Shown here: positions 42,015 through 50,863 of the stretch, one piece after another
How the letters are laid out: the number at the start of each line of letters is the position of its first letter
Position numbering within the stretch: the first letter of the stretch is position 1
NCBI GenBank assembly: GCA_030018495.1
Contig: JASEFS010000009.1
Span: forward strand, 1-64,000
Direction: 5' to 3'
Source of the DNA: Deltaproteobacteria bacterium
GTDB taxonomy: Bacteria; Desulfobacterota; Desulfobaccia; Desulfobaccales; 0-14-0-80-60-11
DNA length: 64,000 nt
Made by a program: the position numbers and the translations under genes
The notes under the pieces: model-generated
The model's database searches: none
What the model was told of the DNA's origin: nothing
What the model saw: the letters and a program-made list of their open reading frames with translations, nothing else

Positions 42015-42781
42015 CCGGTATTTGGGCCGTTTTCCGCAAAGAATTAACCATTTATTTCTCCACCCCTATTTTTTACATTACCGGGTTCTTCTTTTTGGTG
42101 CTGGGGGGATATTTCTTTTACAGCAATACGGTGTATTACAGCCTGCTGAGTTTCCAGGGCGCCCAGAATCCGCAGTTGGCAGCCATGCTGAACCCGCATC
42201 AGATGGTCTTTCGCCCCCTCTTCGGCGCCTTGGCCATTGTCTTTCTGATGATGGTGCCGTTGTTGACCATGCGCTTGCTGGCCGAGGAAAAGCGCTCGGG
42301 AACTGCGGAACTGCTCTTTACCTATCCCTTGCAGGACTGGGCTTTGATTATGGGCAAGTTCTTGGCCGCGCTGCTGGTTTATGTCGTTTTCCTATTTTTT
42401 ACTTTAAGTTACGCCGCTCTTTTCGCCTCCTTGGCCTCCTTGCAGTGGGGCCCCATCCTGAGCAGTTATCTGGGCTTGATCCTCCTGGGCGGAGCCTGCC
42501 TGTCCCTGGGGCTCTTTGCCTCCAGCCTCACGGAAAATCAGATCATTGCCGCGGTGGTGGCCTTCACCCTGCTGCTCCTGTTCTGGCTCATCGGCTGGCA
42601 GCAGGAACTGGGGGCCTCCGGTTGGGGCGGCCTTTTTGCCGCGCTCTCCATGTTGGAGCATTTCGAGAACTTCGTCCGGGGCGTTATCGATACCAGAGAC
42701 CTGGTTTATTATTTGAGCTTCATCTTTTTTTTCCTTTTCCTGACCAAAAGGCAACTGGAGTCTCGCCGTTGGCGGGCTTAG
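42011..42781 (+). CDS. ABC-2 type permease, GldF-like
   Basis: A 256-residue protein with six membrane helices. It opens with an amphipathic stretch (AVFRKELTIYFSTPIFYITGFFFLVLGGYFFY), has FGALAIVFLMMVPLLTMRLLAEEKRSGTAELL, the ABC-2 hallmark loop, and ends with a short basic tail. It overlaps the ATPase gene by four bases. With the ATPase it forms the core of an export or extrusion machine in the inner membrane. Confidence 0.88.
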   Translation: MTGIWAVFRKELTIYFSTPIFYITGFFFLVLGGYFFYSNTVYYSLLSFQGAQNPQLAAMLNPHQMVFRPLFGALAIVFLMMVPLLTMRLLAEEKRSGTAELLFTYPLQDWALIMGKFLAALLVYVVFLFFTLSYAALFASLASLQWGPILSSYLGLILLGGACLSLGLFASSLTENQIIAAVVAFTLLLLFWLIGWQQELGASGWGGLFAALSMLEHFENFVRGVIDTRDLVYYLSFIFFFLFLTKRQLESRRWRA

Positions 42782-42848
42782 CCTCGACTGCAGGCGGCGG
42801 GCCGGCGCCCCTGGCCTAACTCTTTGCTCGTTATAGAGGTATCATAAC

Positions 42849-44297
42849 GTGAGTCAACCCAAGAAACTGTCCAAGCGCACTTTGATCTATGGCGTCAGTT
42901 CCGGTACCGCGGTCATTTTGGTGGCCGGCATCCTGGTCTTTATCGGCCTTTTGGCCAACCGCTATTTTTTCCGCTGGGACCTGACCCCAGATCAGAGCCA
43001 GTCTCTCACTGCAATTTCCAAGGCCCTGCTCCAGGAGGTGGACAAGCCTCTCACCATGACGGCCTTTTTTCCCGAAGGCCTGGGAGACCGGCAGAAGGCC
43101 AAGGAAGTGCTGCAAACCTACACCTACCATAATCCCAATATCTCCTTTACCTTCCTGGACCCGGACCGCCATCCCCTCAAGGCCAAAGAGGCCGGTTATC
43201 GGTTTCCGGGCAATATCCTTATCGAATACAACGGCCGCCGCCAGATGGCCGACAGTGCCGACGAAAGCGCCATTTCCGACACCATCCGCAAGCTTCTGAA
43301 AACCGAACGCAAAAAGATCTACTTTCTCACCGGCCATGGCGAACGCAGCCTCGAGGACGGCCAGCGCGACGGTTTGCTCACCGCCCGCCGGGCCTTGGAC
43401 AATGAAGGCTACCAGCTGGTAACTCTAAACCTTATCAGCCAGGCCGAGGTGCCCAAAGATGCCGCGCTTCTGGTTATCGCTGCGCCCCAGCAGCCCCTGT
43501 TCTCCCAGGAAATCAAAGCCCTCAAGGATTACCTGGACCGGGGGGGCCGCGTCCTGGTGATGCTGGAGCCTTTCAAAGATGCCGGCTTGCGGGAATTGCT
43601 GGCGCGCTACGGCGTGGAGTTGAATGACGGCATCATCCTGGACCAGAATCAGGTGAGCGCCGCGCTCGGCGCCAGCGCAGTCATGCCCATAGCCATCAAA
43701 TACGGCAGCCACCGCATTACCCGGGATTTCACCAATGTGGTCACCATCTTCCCCTCAGCCAGGCCGCTTTCCTTGAAAACAGACATTGCCGGCGTTCACC
43801 CCCTGGAACTGGCGGCCACCACCCCCACCAGTTGGGAAAAAACCGGCAAAGGTTTCGATAAATCCAGCAAGCTGGATTACGACCCCAATCAGGATCGCCA
43901 GGGCCCCTTCACCTTGGCGGCCCTATCCGACATATCCCTGAAGCCAGACAACAGCCCGGAAAAGAAGAAACAGCCTGCTGCAAAGGAAAACCAGCCTGAA
44001 GCGGAAAAACGGGCCTACCTGGCGGTCTTCGGCGATGTGGATTTTGCCAGCAACGGCTACTTCAACCTGTCCATGAACGGCGATCTCTTTCTCAACACTG
44101 TTAATTTCCTGGCCGCGGAAGAGCAGCAAATTGTCATCCGCCGGGGCGACCAGAAGGCCCAACCCCTCATGCTCGCGGGGTGGCAATACTGGGTGATGTT
44201 CCTGGTGGCCATGGTCCTGGTGCCCCTGGTTATGGTAGGCGCCGGCGTCGGCGCCTACCTGAAGCGCCGGGCCCGCCGCGGCATCCCGGCCAGGTAA
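42849..44297 (+). CDS. GldG-like ABC auxiliary protein
   Basis: A 482-residue protein with GTG start 42849. An N-terminal helix (TAVILVAGILVFIGLLANRYFF) and a C-terminal helix (WVMFLVAMVLVPLVMVGAGVGAYL) flank a large periplasmic domain. That domain has DLTPDQSQSLTAIS, IYFLTGHGERSL and a LDRGGRVLVMLEPF Rossmann-like core (ABC_transp_aux/GldG family). It is thought to be the extracytoplasmic partner of the ABC-2 permease. A Lys/Glu/Pro insert near 375-400 is low complexity. Confidence 0.88.
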   Translation: MSQPKKLSKRTLIYGVSSGTAVILVAGILVFIGLLANRYFFRWDLTPDQSQSLTAISKALLQEVDKPLTMTAFFPEGLGDRQKAKEVLQTYTYHNPNISFTFLDPDRHPLKAKEAGYRFPGNILIEYNGRRQMADSADESAISDTIRKLLKTERKKIYFLTGHGERSLEDGQRDGLLTARRALDNEGYQLVTLNLISQAEVPKDAALLVIAAPQQPLFSQEIKALKDYLDRGGRVLVMLEPFKDAGLRELLARYGVELNDGIILDQNQVSAALGASAVMPIAIKYGSHRITRDFTNVVTIFPSARPLSLKTDIAGVHPLELAATTPTSWEKTGKGFDKSSKLDYDPNQDRQGPFTLAALSDISLKPDNSPEKKKQPAAKENQPEAEKRAYLAVFGDVDFASNGYFNLSMNGDLFLNTVNFLAAEEQQIVIRRGDQKAQPLMLAGWQYWVMFLVAMVLVPLVMVGAGVGAYLKRRARRGIPAR

Positions 44298-44321
44298 GGC
44301 GCCCTTGAGGAGGTCCGGACC

Positions 44322-45659
44322 ATGAATCCCCGCCGCTTGCTTGCTTTTCTGGCCGTCTTTGTGGTGATCAGCGCGGCCTATTTTTTGCTGACCTGGCGCG
44401 AGGCCCGTCAGGAAAAGGCTGAGCAGGACGCCAAGCGCCTCTATCACTTCAAGGTCACGGCAATCACCAGCCTGTCTCTGAAACGGGGAGCCGAAGTAAT
44501 CAACCTGGAAAAGAAGGAGCGCGACTGGCAGATAACCTCACCCGTAAAAACAATGGCTGACCAAAACATCGTCGGCGCCGTTCTTGACACCCTGGCCTCC
44601 CTTAGTATGGAGCGGAGCGTGGGCCAGGAGAAGGACCTCCATCCTTTCGGTCTTAAAGAGCCTGCTCTGGTTGTTAATTTTATGGCCGACGGCAAGTCCC
44701 ACCGCCTGGATATCGGCAACCCGGTTCCCGGAAATAGAGGATTTTACGCGGTCAAGGACCAGGGGAAAGACGTCGTCATTCTCAGCGCGGCGGACAAGCA
44801 GTCCCTGGACCGGCCGTTGACCGCGCTCAGGGACAAGACCCTCTTGTCATTTTCGCCAGACAAGGTGAAGGCCTTAAAAATTCACGTAGGTTCCCAAAAG
44901 GTCAATCTGCATAAAATAGACAATACCTGGAAATTGCAGGGGCAGGACCAGTTTCGAGTCCGGGCCGACCGCCTTGATTCCCTCCTGCGTCGCCTGGATA
45001 CAGCCCAAATTAAGGATTTCGTCTCCGAGTCCCCCGGACCCAAGGATCTCAAAACCTATGGCCTGGTCCCGACCCCTAAAGGCGAGGTGACCGTCGCGGA
45101 GGACCAGCGCACCCAGACCATCCTTTTGGGGGAAGCGGCCAAAGAAGGCGTCTATGCCCGCAAAGACGGGACCGGGCCCGTATTTTTGGTCAATGAGCGC
45201 CTGAAAAAGGACCTGGAACAGACCATCGCCGGCCTGGAAGAACTGCGCCTGTGGCCTGGGAAAATCGCTGAGGTTCAGAAGGTGGCCTGGGGTCCTCCAA
45301 ATAAAACCTGGACCGCGGTGAAAAAAGATGGCTCTTTTAATCTCACCGGACCGGGAAAAGAAAGCCTGACTCAACCCGCGGTGCGCCTCGAGATGTCTTT
45401 AGCGAAATTTCAGGATTTGGAATATACGCGCCTTGTGCCCGCGGCCGAACCCGCCAAGCCCGCCAAATATCTTCTGGAATTGCACGATGCCTCCGGCAAG
45501 CTGCTTTTGCGGCTGGCAGAAACCGGCAAGCGGGAAAAGGATAAGGTGGAAGTCAGCTTGGAGCGCCAGGATAAAACTGAACTCGCCCTGGTTCCCGCAA
45601 AACCCTACCAGGCCTGGCAGGAGGATATGGACAGGCTCACGAGAAAACCCGGAGAATAG
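44322..45659 (+). CDS. DUF4340 protein, partner of the GldFG-like transporter
   Basis: A 445-residue protein with GAGGAGG before ATG 44322. A single N-terminal membrane helix (LLAFLAVFVVISAAYFLLTW) is followed by repeated beta-rich DUF4340 units. Each has the pattern of the first unit: hydrophobic strands around INLEKKERDWQIT, then VGAVLDTLASLSMER, then HPFGLKEPALVVNF. Genes of this family regularly follow GldG-like genes, as here at 24 bases. The protein probably sits in the periplasm next to the transporter; its activity is unknown. Confidence 0.85.
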   Translation: MNPRRLLAFLAVFVVISAAYFLLTWREARQEKAEQDAKRLYHFKVTAITSLSLKRGAEVINLEKKERDWQITSPVKTMADQNIVGAVLDTLASLSMERSVGQEKDLHPFGLKEPALVVNFMADGKSHRLDIGNPVPGNRGFYAVKDQGKDVVILSAADKQSLDRPLTALRDKTLLSFSPDKVKALKIHVGSQKVNLHKIDNTWKLQGQDQFRVRADRLDSLLRRLDTAQIKDFVSESPGPKDLKTYGLVPTPKGEVTVAEDQRTQTILLGEAAKEGVYARKDGTGPVFLVNERLKKDLEQTIAGLEELRLWPGKIAEVQKVAWGPPNKTWTAVKKDGSFNLTGPGKESLTQPAVRLEMSLAKFQDLEYTRLVPAAEPAKPAKYLLELHDASGKLLLRLAETGKREKDKVEVSLERQDKTELALVPAKPYQAWQEDMDRLTRKPGE

Positions 45660-45718
45660 GACATTGGTCCTAATCGCTGGCCTATAAAAATTAACAGGAT
45701 AAAAAAAGTACCGAAACC

Positions 45719-46489
45719 ATGATTCTCGTCACCAACGATGACGGCATTTATGCCCCGGGCATCAAAGCCCTTTATCAGGAGTTGGCCCATCTGGAAGAAG
45801 TGACGGTAGTGGCCCCGGACACCGAACAGAGCGCGGTGGGCCATTCCATAAGTCTAAGCAATCCCTTGCGGGTGAATAAGATCACTTTGAATGACGGCAT
45901 TCCGGGCTGGTCGGTGACCGGCACCCCGGCTGATTGCGTGAAAATCGCCTTGGCCGAACTCCTGCCCGAACGCCCCGACCTGGTGGTCTCCGGCATTAAT
46001 CTGGGACCCAATGTCGGCATCAACGTCCTCTACTCCGGCACGGTGTCCGCAGCCACCGAAGCGACTATCCTGGGCCTTAAGGCCATGGCATTTTCTTTGA
46101 ATACGTACATGAACGCGGATTTCGCCACTGCCGCCCGCCTGGCCCGCCGAGTGCTGGAACGCTTTCGGGATTGGCCCGGCTGGCAGCAAAAAGTATGCTT
46201 GAACGTCAATCTCCCGGCCTTGCCGGAAAATCAAATCAAGGGCATCAAAATTGTCCACCAGGACACCGGCCCTTTGGTGGAGCACTTCGAGCGCCGCATC
46301 GACCCCAGAGAGCGGGTGTACTACTGGCTCGCGGAAATCAACAAGCGCCGGGACCTGGACCTCGACACCGACTACGGGGCCCTTCAGGCGGGCTACATCA
46401 CCGTCACCCCCATCTGCTTCGATCTGACCCACTACCCCACCCTGGAGGCTCTGCGCCGTTTTAACGGGGACTTGCCGGATAAGAACTGA
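45719..46489 (+). CDS. surE: 5'/3'-nucleotidase SurE
   Basis: A 256-residue enzyme, normal family length. The metal-site motif ILVTNDDGIYAPGI is at the N-terminus, with PDTEQSAVGHSI, VTGTPADCV and VVSGINLGPNVGINVLYSGTVSAATEA following. It dephosphorylates nucleoside monophosphates and some polyphosphates in a metal-dependent way, with a stationary-phase or stress role in other bacteria. The ribosome binding site is weak. Confidence 0.95.
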   Translation: MILVTNDDGIYAPGIKALYQELAHLEEVTVVAPDTEQSAVGHSISLSNPLRVNKITLNDGIPGWSVTGTPADCVKIALAELLPERPDLVVSGINLGPNVGINVLYSGTVSAATEATILGLKAMAFSLNTYMNADFATAARLARRVLERFRDWPGWQQKVCLNVNLPALPENQIKGIKIVHQDTGPLVEHFERRIDPRERVYYWLAEINKRRDLDLDTDYGALQAGYITVTPICFDLTHYPTLEALRRFNGDLPDKN

Positions 46490-46502
46490 GAACTGATCAG
46501 GC

Positions 46503-46528
46503 TTTGCCCGCGATCATATCGGGGCAAA
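46503..46528. terminator. hairpin between convergent surE and bamD
   Basis: TTTGCCC / GGGCAAA stem with an inner CGAT / ATCG helix around a CAT loop. A second imperfect GGGAGAAG/CTTCTCCC hairpin with a TTTTT loop lies at about 46567-46594. Either could act for both genes. Confidence 0.55.
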
Positions 46529-46599
46529 CGAGTGGCGGACTGCTGCAGGAGTGTCAAAAAGAGGGCAGGGGAGAAGGTTTTTGGTCTTCTCCCTGTGAC

Positions 46600-47340
46600 T
46601 CACCATTTGGCGTCAAACAGATTGGTGATAAAATTTCCTTTGGATTTCTCCGGGTTGGCGATTCTCGTCTGGCATTTCTCAATATAACCCTTCACTTCGT
46701 TCGGCTTGAACTCCTGATATTCCGACGCCAAAATTTGAAATCTTTCCAAAGCCGAAGGATAGTGCTTGGTCCGGTAATAATATTCACCCACGTAAAATTC
46801 GTGCTCGGCTAAATCTTTGCGGCAGCGGGCGATGTATTTATCCGCTTTGCCGGCATACTCCGAATCGGGAAATTTCTGCTTCAGGCGCTGGAATTCGCCC
46901 ATAGCCTGTGAGGTAAAGGTCTGGTCCCGGTCAATAGTGGAGCGCTGACGGTAATAGCACAACCCCTGCTGGTAAATGCAATAAGGCACTGCCGGGTTGG
47001 TGGGATGCAGCTTTTCAAAATCCTTATAAGCCTGCAGGGCCTCGGGGTAGTTTTTCTTGTAAAAGTAGGCGTCCGCCAGCTTGATCTGGGCCAGCAGGGC
47101 CTCCTGGCTGTAAGGGTAGCGGTCCCGCAATGTTTCAAAGGTCTCGGCCGCGTCCAGATATTTTTTCTTGCGCAACTGCTGGATGCCCTCTTGGGCCATC
47201 ACCTCCGGAGGCTTTTCCGACTTTTTCTTACCGAACCAGCCTTTAAAGGTTCCGCAGCCGCTGGCCATAGCGGCCGCGGCCAAGACTATCACCAGTCTGG
47301 TCAGAAAAATCTGAAACACCGGCATCACCTTTGGCATCAT
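46600..47340 (-). CDS. bamD: outer membrane assembly lipoprotein BamD
   Basis: A 246-residue lipoprotein with a signal ending in the lipobox AMASGC. It contains five TPR-like helical repeats (EGIQQLRKKKYLDAAETFETLRDRYPYS, KLADAYFYKKNYPEALQAYKDFEKLHP and further units). Family length and start of the first TPR match BamD. It helps the BAM complex insert beta-barrel proteins such as the TolC-like protein here. Its start overlaps the trxB stop by ATGA. Confidence 0.9.
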   Translation of the reverse strand: MMPKVMPVFQIFLTRLVIVLAAAAMASGCGTFKGWFGKKKSEKPPEVMAQEGIQQLRKKKYLDAAETFETLRDRYPYSQEALLAQIKLADAYFYKKNYPEALQAYKDFEKLHPTNPAVPYCIYQQGLCYYRQRSTIDRDQTFTSQAMGEFQRLKQKFPDSEYAGKADKYIARCRKDLAEHEFYVGEYYYRTKHYPSALERFQILASEYQEFKPNEVKGYIEKCQTRIANPEKSKGNFITNLFDAKW

Positions 47341-48272
47341 CCTTGTTTGACTTGTTGCAGGAAGTGTTCCGCCGCATTGGCAGCCACTGCGCCGTCCCCC
47401 ACGGCCGTGGCAATCTGCCAGAGATTTTTGGCCCTGACGTCACCGGCCGCAAAAATCCCCGGAATTTTCGTCGCCATCTCTGGGTCGGTGAATATAAAGC
47501 CCCATTCATCCAAAGGCAGCAAATCCTTCAGCCACTCCGTGTTGGGGGTGATGCCGATGGCCACAAACGCGCCTTCCACCGGCAGGAAAGAGGTCTCGCC
47601 GCTTTTCACGTTTTTAAGTTTCAGGCCGTTCAAGCCCTGCTCGTCTCCCTGGAACTCCTGCACCACCGTATCCCAATGAACCTGCACCTTGTCCATGTTC
47701 AGAACTTTTTCCTGGAGGTACTTGGCTCCCCGGAATTCGTCCCGTCGGTGAATCAGGTGGATCTTTTTGGCAAAGCGCGTCAGAAAAATTGTTTCACTGA
47801 GTGCGGAATCGCCGCCCCCCACCATGGCGATTTCCTGGTCCCGATAAAGCGCGCCGTCGCAGGTAGCGCAAAAACTTACTCCTCTGCCGGTAAACTTGTC
47901 TTCTCCGGGGACTCCCAATCTTTTATAGCTGGCGCCGGTGGCGATAATCACCGCGCCTGCCTTTAATTCACCTTCTTCCAGCTTCACCGTGTGAAAGCCG
48001 TCTCCGGGTTGAAGCTCCCGGACTTCGGCCGTCCTGATCTCCAACCCGAAACGCTCGGCTTGCTGGCGCATCCGGTCGCTCAATTCGGCTCCGGAAATTC
48101 CCTCGGGAAAGCCCGGATAATTCTCTACAAAATCCGTGGTCATCATCTGCCCGCCATGAATGAGCTTTTCCAACAAAACCGCTTTTAGACGGGCCCGCCC
48201 GGCATAGAGTCCGGCTGTCAGACCTGCCGGCCCTCCTCCGATGATGATCACATCGTAGTCCCATTGTGCCAT
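47337..48272 (-). CDS. trxB: thioredoxin reductase
   Basis: A 311-residue flavoprotein with FAD loop IIGGGPAGLTAGLYAGRA, the redox pair CATCDG near residue 140, the NAD(P)H loop MVGGGDSALSETI and the C-terminal GIFAAGDVRAK. Family length is 300-320. It lies between trxA (14 bases upstream) and bamD (ATGA overlap), forming trxA-trxB-bamD. It reduces the thioredoxin encoded upstream. Whether NADPH or another donor is used cannot be decided by eye. Confidence 0.95.
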   Translation of the reverse strand: MAQWDYDVIIIGGGPAGLTAGLYAGRARLKAVLLEKLIHGGQMMTTDFVENYPGFPEGISGAELSDRMRQQAERFGLEIRTAEVRELQPGDGFHTVKLEEGELKAGAVIIATGASYKRLGVPGEDKFTGRGVSFCATCDGALYRDQEIAMVGGGDSALSETIFLTRFAKKIHLIHRRDEFRGAKYLQEKVLNMDKVQVHWDTVVQEFQGDEQGLNGLKLKNVKSGETSFLPVEGAFVAIGITPNTEWLKDLLPLDEWGFIFTDPEMATKIPGIFAAGDVRAKNLWQIATAVGDGAVAANAAEHFLQQVKQG

Positions 48273-48286
48273 AGGCTTTTAAAATG

Positions 48287-48613
48287 TTACAGGGCTTTTT
48301 TAATGGCCGATTCTATGACGCTTTTCGAAACCGCCCCGGTGATTTGCTCCACCACTTGGCCGTCTTTGAAGACAATCAACGTGGGAATGGCCCGGATGCC
48401 ATATTTGGCAGGCGTCTTGGCGTTTTCATCCACGTTCATTTTGGCTACTTTAATTTTGCCGGAATAATCCTTGGCCAGCTCCTCCACCACCGGAGCCACT
48501 GCCCGGCACGGACCGCACCATGCCGCCCAAAAATCCACCAGAGCCGGCATGCTTGATTTCAAAATCTCTTGCTCAAAGCTAGCGTCGCTGACCTCTAAAG
48601 GTTCGCCTGCCAT
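48287..48613 (-). CDS. trxA: thioredoxin
   Basis: A 108-residue cytosolic thioredoxin with GGAGGAG before ATG 48613. Active site WAAWCGPCRAVAP, cis-Pro in IRAIPTLIVFKDG, full single-domain length. It is the first gene of the trxA-trxB-bamD group and the natural substrate of the reductase encoded 14 bases downstream. Confidence 0.96.
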   Translation of the reverse strand: MAGEPLEVSDASFEQEILKSSMPALVDFWAAWCGPCRAVAPVVEELAKDYSGKIKVAKMNVDENAKTPAKYGIRAIPTLIVFKDGQVVEQITGAVSKSVIESAIKKAL

Positions 48614-48726
48614 GTTAGCCTCCTCCGGAGTTGGTGTTGAAACATATTATTACTTAGTTTTTTATAGGGGTAATGTCAATCCCTTTTGACCGGCCGCAGC
48701 CCCCCCGTCGCGCTGTCAAACCCTGT

Positions 48727-48764
48727 AAAAAAGCCGCCTGGGGGATGCAAAAGTCCCACACGGC
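48727..48764 (-). terminator. terminator downstream of cooS
   Basis: On the minus strand GCCG and TGGG pair with CCCA and CGGC with small internal loops, followed by TTTTTT (48732-48727). Confidence 0.55.
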
Positions 48765-48792
48765 CCAGCAGAATTGAAAACTCAGGCCTTCT

Positions 48793-50685
48793 TCATGATT
48801 CCCTGGCATCCAATCCCAGACCCCGCCGCTTTTCTTCGACATGCCGGATTATCAGCTTGGCGGCCTTTTGAGGATCGGGCTCCACCGCAAAACAGGCTCC
48901 TAAAGGCGCGGTGATGCCGTTCAGCAGGACGTCGGTCACCGTCTTGCTGCCCAAAACCGGCGGCGCCACTCCCAGCACCGTGTAGACCCCGCTGGCCACC
49001 GCATAGCAGGCGATGGTGGCTGCCTTCTCCGAGTACCACTCCGGCGCGGCCGCGGCCACCGGCAACTGGTCCAAATCCACCCCCAAAGCCTGGGCCAGCG
49101 CTGCGGCCAGATAAACGATGCGGGTGTTGTCCACGCAGGAGCCCATGTGCAGCACCGGCGGGATTTTCAAGGCCTGGCAGACCGCTTTGAGCCCCGGCCC
49201 GGCCAGCTCCGCGGCCTCCGGCACCTTCAGCCCCGATTTGGCATGGGCCACTGCGGCGCAGCCCGTGTCCAGCACTAAAATATCATGCGCGATCAATTCT
49301 TTGGTCAGATTCACATGCCCGAAATCCTGCTGTATTTTCGGATTATTGCAGCCCACCACCCCGGCCGCCCCCCGGATCTGCCCGGCTTTGATAGCGTTCA
49401 ACAGCGGCTCCGGGCTCCCCCCCAAGGCCGCCAGGATGGCCTCCACCGAAAAGCCGGTTAACTGCTGGACCGGCGCCGCCGGAATGAAAACCCGGTCCGG
49501 ATTCCGCCGGGCGAAATTTTCCACCGCCTGGGCCACAATCTGCCGCCCCAAGGCCTCCCCTGTTTCCGGACTAAAGGCCAGGGCCGCGGCTTTGGGGAAC
49601 TTGGCCTTGGCAGAGGTGGAAAAAAGGAGCGTATGAAAGCAGCCGGCCAGCTCCCCCAGGGAGGGCAGAATGCACTGGTAGTCCACCACCATGGCCTCCA
49701 CCGCGCCGGTAATGACAGCCAGCTCCTGCACCAGGTGGTTTCCGGCCATGGGAATGCCCCTGCGCATCAGCAATTCATTGCCCGTGCAGCACAACCCCGC
49801 CAGGTTTATGCCTGCGGCTCCAAGTTCTTTGGCCCGGTTGATCAGTTGGGGGTCTTGGGCGGCTCTGACCACCATCTCCGAGACCAGAGGGTTGTGCCCA
49901 TGCAGGATGATATTCACCTGGTCCGCCTTCAACACCCCGATATTGGCCTGGGAGGCGGCCGGCTTGGGTGTGCCGAACAGGACGTCCGAAAGCTCCGTGG
50001 CGATCATGGAGCCGCCCCAGCCGTCCGCCAGCGCCGTGCGCAAGGCCTGGAGCAGAAGGTTCAAAGCATCGTTGTCCACCCCCATATGGGTGCGGTGCAT
50101 CATCTCCGTCACTTCCCAATCGATCCCCCGGGGCGCGATGCCCAGGGCCTGCCACTTTGCCAAACGGGACGCGGGCAGCCGTTTGGTGAAGGTCAGGTAG
50201 CCCTTCCGGATGCCGTACTCCTCCATCATGGCCAGGGCCAGCTCTTTGGCCTTGGCCTGGGGCGGCAAATCCGCGGCCACTCCGAATTCTGCGGCAATCC
50301 GGTCCAGTTTCGCCGGATCAGCAATCTGATAGCCCGGGGCGTGGCCTTCCGCCACCGCCAGCAAGGTCTCCACCAGATCGCGGCCGTGGTCCGAATGGGA
50401 GGCCGCGCCCGCGGCCACCATGCGGCCCAGGTTGCGGGCCACCATGATGTCCGCATCCGCGCCGCAGACGCCCCGCTGCGGCCCCTCCCCGAAAGGATCG
50501 ATGCGGCACGGCCCCATCACGCAGATGCGGCAGCTCAAACCCAATTCACAAAAACCGCACTGGGGCTGCTGCGCCGCAAACCGCTCCCAGATGGTTTCCA
50601 GGCCCTCCTGCCTGGCTTTCTCCTTAAGGGCGATGGTATCAGGCTGTATAGACACCTGGGTTTCAGAGGAAGTTTCAGTTTTCAT
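48793..50685 (-). CDS. cooS: anaerobic carbon monoxide dehydrogenase, catalytic subunit CooS
   Basis: ATG 50685, 7 bases after AAGGAGG, is preferred to the TTG two codons earlier; 630 residues. The B-cluster ligands are C52, C55, C60 and C74 (SCRICVMGPC, GVCGAD). The D-cluster motif is CGFC (C43, C46), a Cys-x2-Cys arrangement as described for the Desulfovibrio vulgaris enzyme. Usual CODHs have Cys-x7-Cys here. C-cluster regions follow (ILHGHNPLVSE, NLAGLCCTGNE, GVVGCNNPK, DTGCAAVAHA, HMGSCVDNTR). It oxidises CO or reduces CO2 with ferredoxin. No acetyl-CoA synthase or CooF gene is in the window, so a free-standing CODH is likely. Confidence 0.96.
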   Translation of the reverse strand: MKTETSSETQVSIQPDTIALKEKARQEGLETIWERFAAQQPQCGFCELGLSCRICVMGPCRIDPFGEGPQRGVCGADADIMVARNLGRMVAAGAASHSDHGRDLVETLLAVAEGHAPGYQIADPAKLDRIAAEFGVAADLPPQAKAKELALAMMEEYGIRKGYLTFTKRLPASRLAKWQALGIAPRGIDWEVTEMMHRTHMGVDNDALNLLLQALRTALADGWGGSMIATELSDVLFGTPKPAASQANIGVLKADQVNIILHGHNPLVSEMVVRAAQDPQLINRAKELGAAGINLAGLCCTGNELLMRRGIPMAGNHLVQELAVITGAVEAMVVDYQCILPSLGELAGCFHTLLFSTSAKAKFPKAAALAFSPETGEALGRQIVAQAVENFARRNPDRVFIPAAPVQQLTGFSVEAILAALGGSPEPLLNAIKAGQIRGAAGVVGCNNPKIQQDFGHVNLTKELIAHDILVLDTGCAAVAHAKSGLKVPEAAELAGPGLKAVCQALKIPPVLHMGSCVDNTRIVYLAAALAQALGVDLDQLPVAAAAPEWYSEKAATIACYAVASGVYTVLGVAPPVLGSKTVTDVLLNGITAPLGACFAVEPDPQKAAKLIIRHVEEKRRGLGLDARES

Positions 50686-50780
50686 GGCCAAACCTCCTTA
50701 CGGGCTGCAACCACGGTCAGCTTGAAGTCGACACTGAGGAAAAGCAATCATCATGCGGGTCCTGCTTTTTCTCTTTTAAA

Positions 50781-50815
50781 CCGAAAACCGAAAACTGAAA
50801 ACCAAAAACTGAATA
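50781..50815. repeat. heptamer tandem tract, unit CCGAAAA
   Basis: CCGAAAA twice, CTGAAAA, CCAAAAA, CTGAATA, between cooS and the metF terminator. Confidence 0.8.
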
Positions 50816-50842
50816 AAAAAAGCCCGGCAGAGTACCGGGCTT
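50813..50842 (-). terminator. intrinsic terminator of metV-metF
   Basis: On the minus strand AGCCCGG / CCGGGCT with a 7-base loop followed by TTTTTT. Confidence 0.9.
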
Positions 50843-50863
50843 ATTCTGCAAGCCGTTCGGCTC

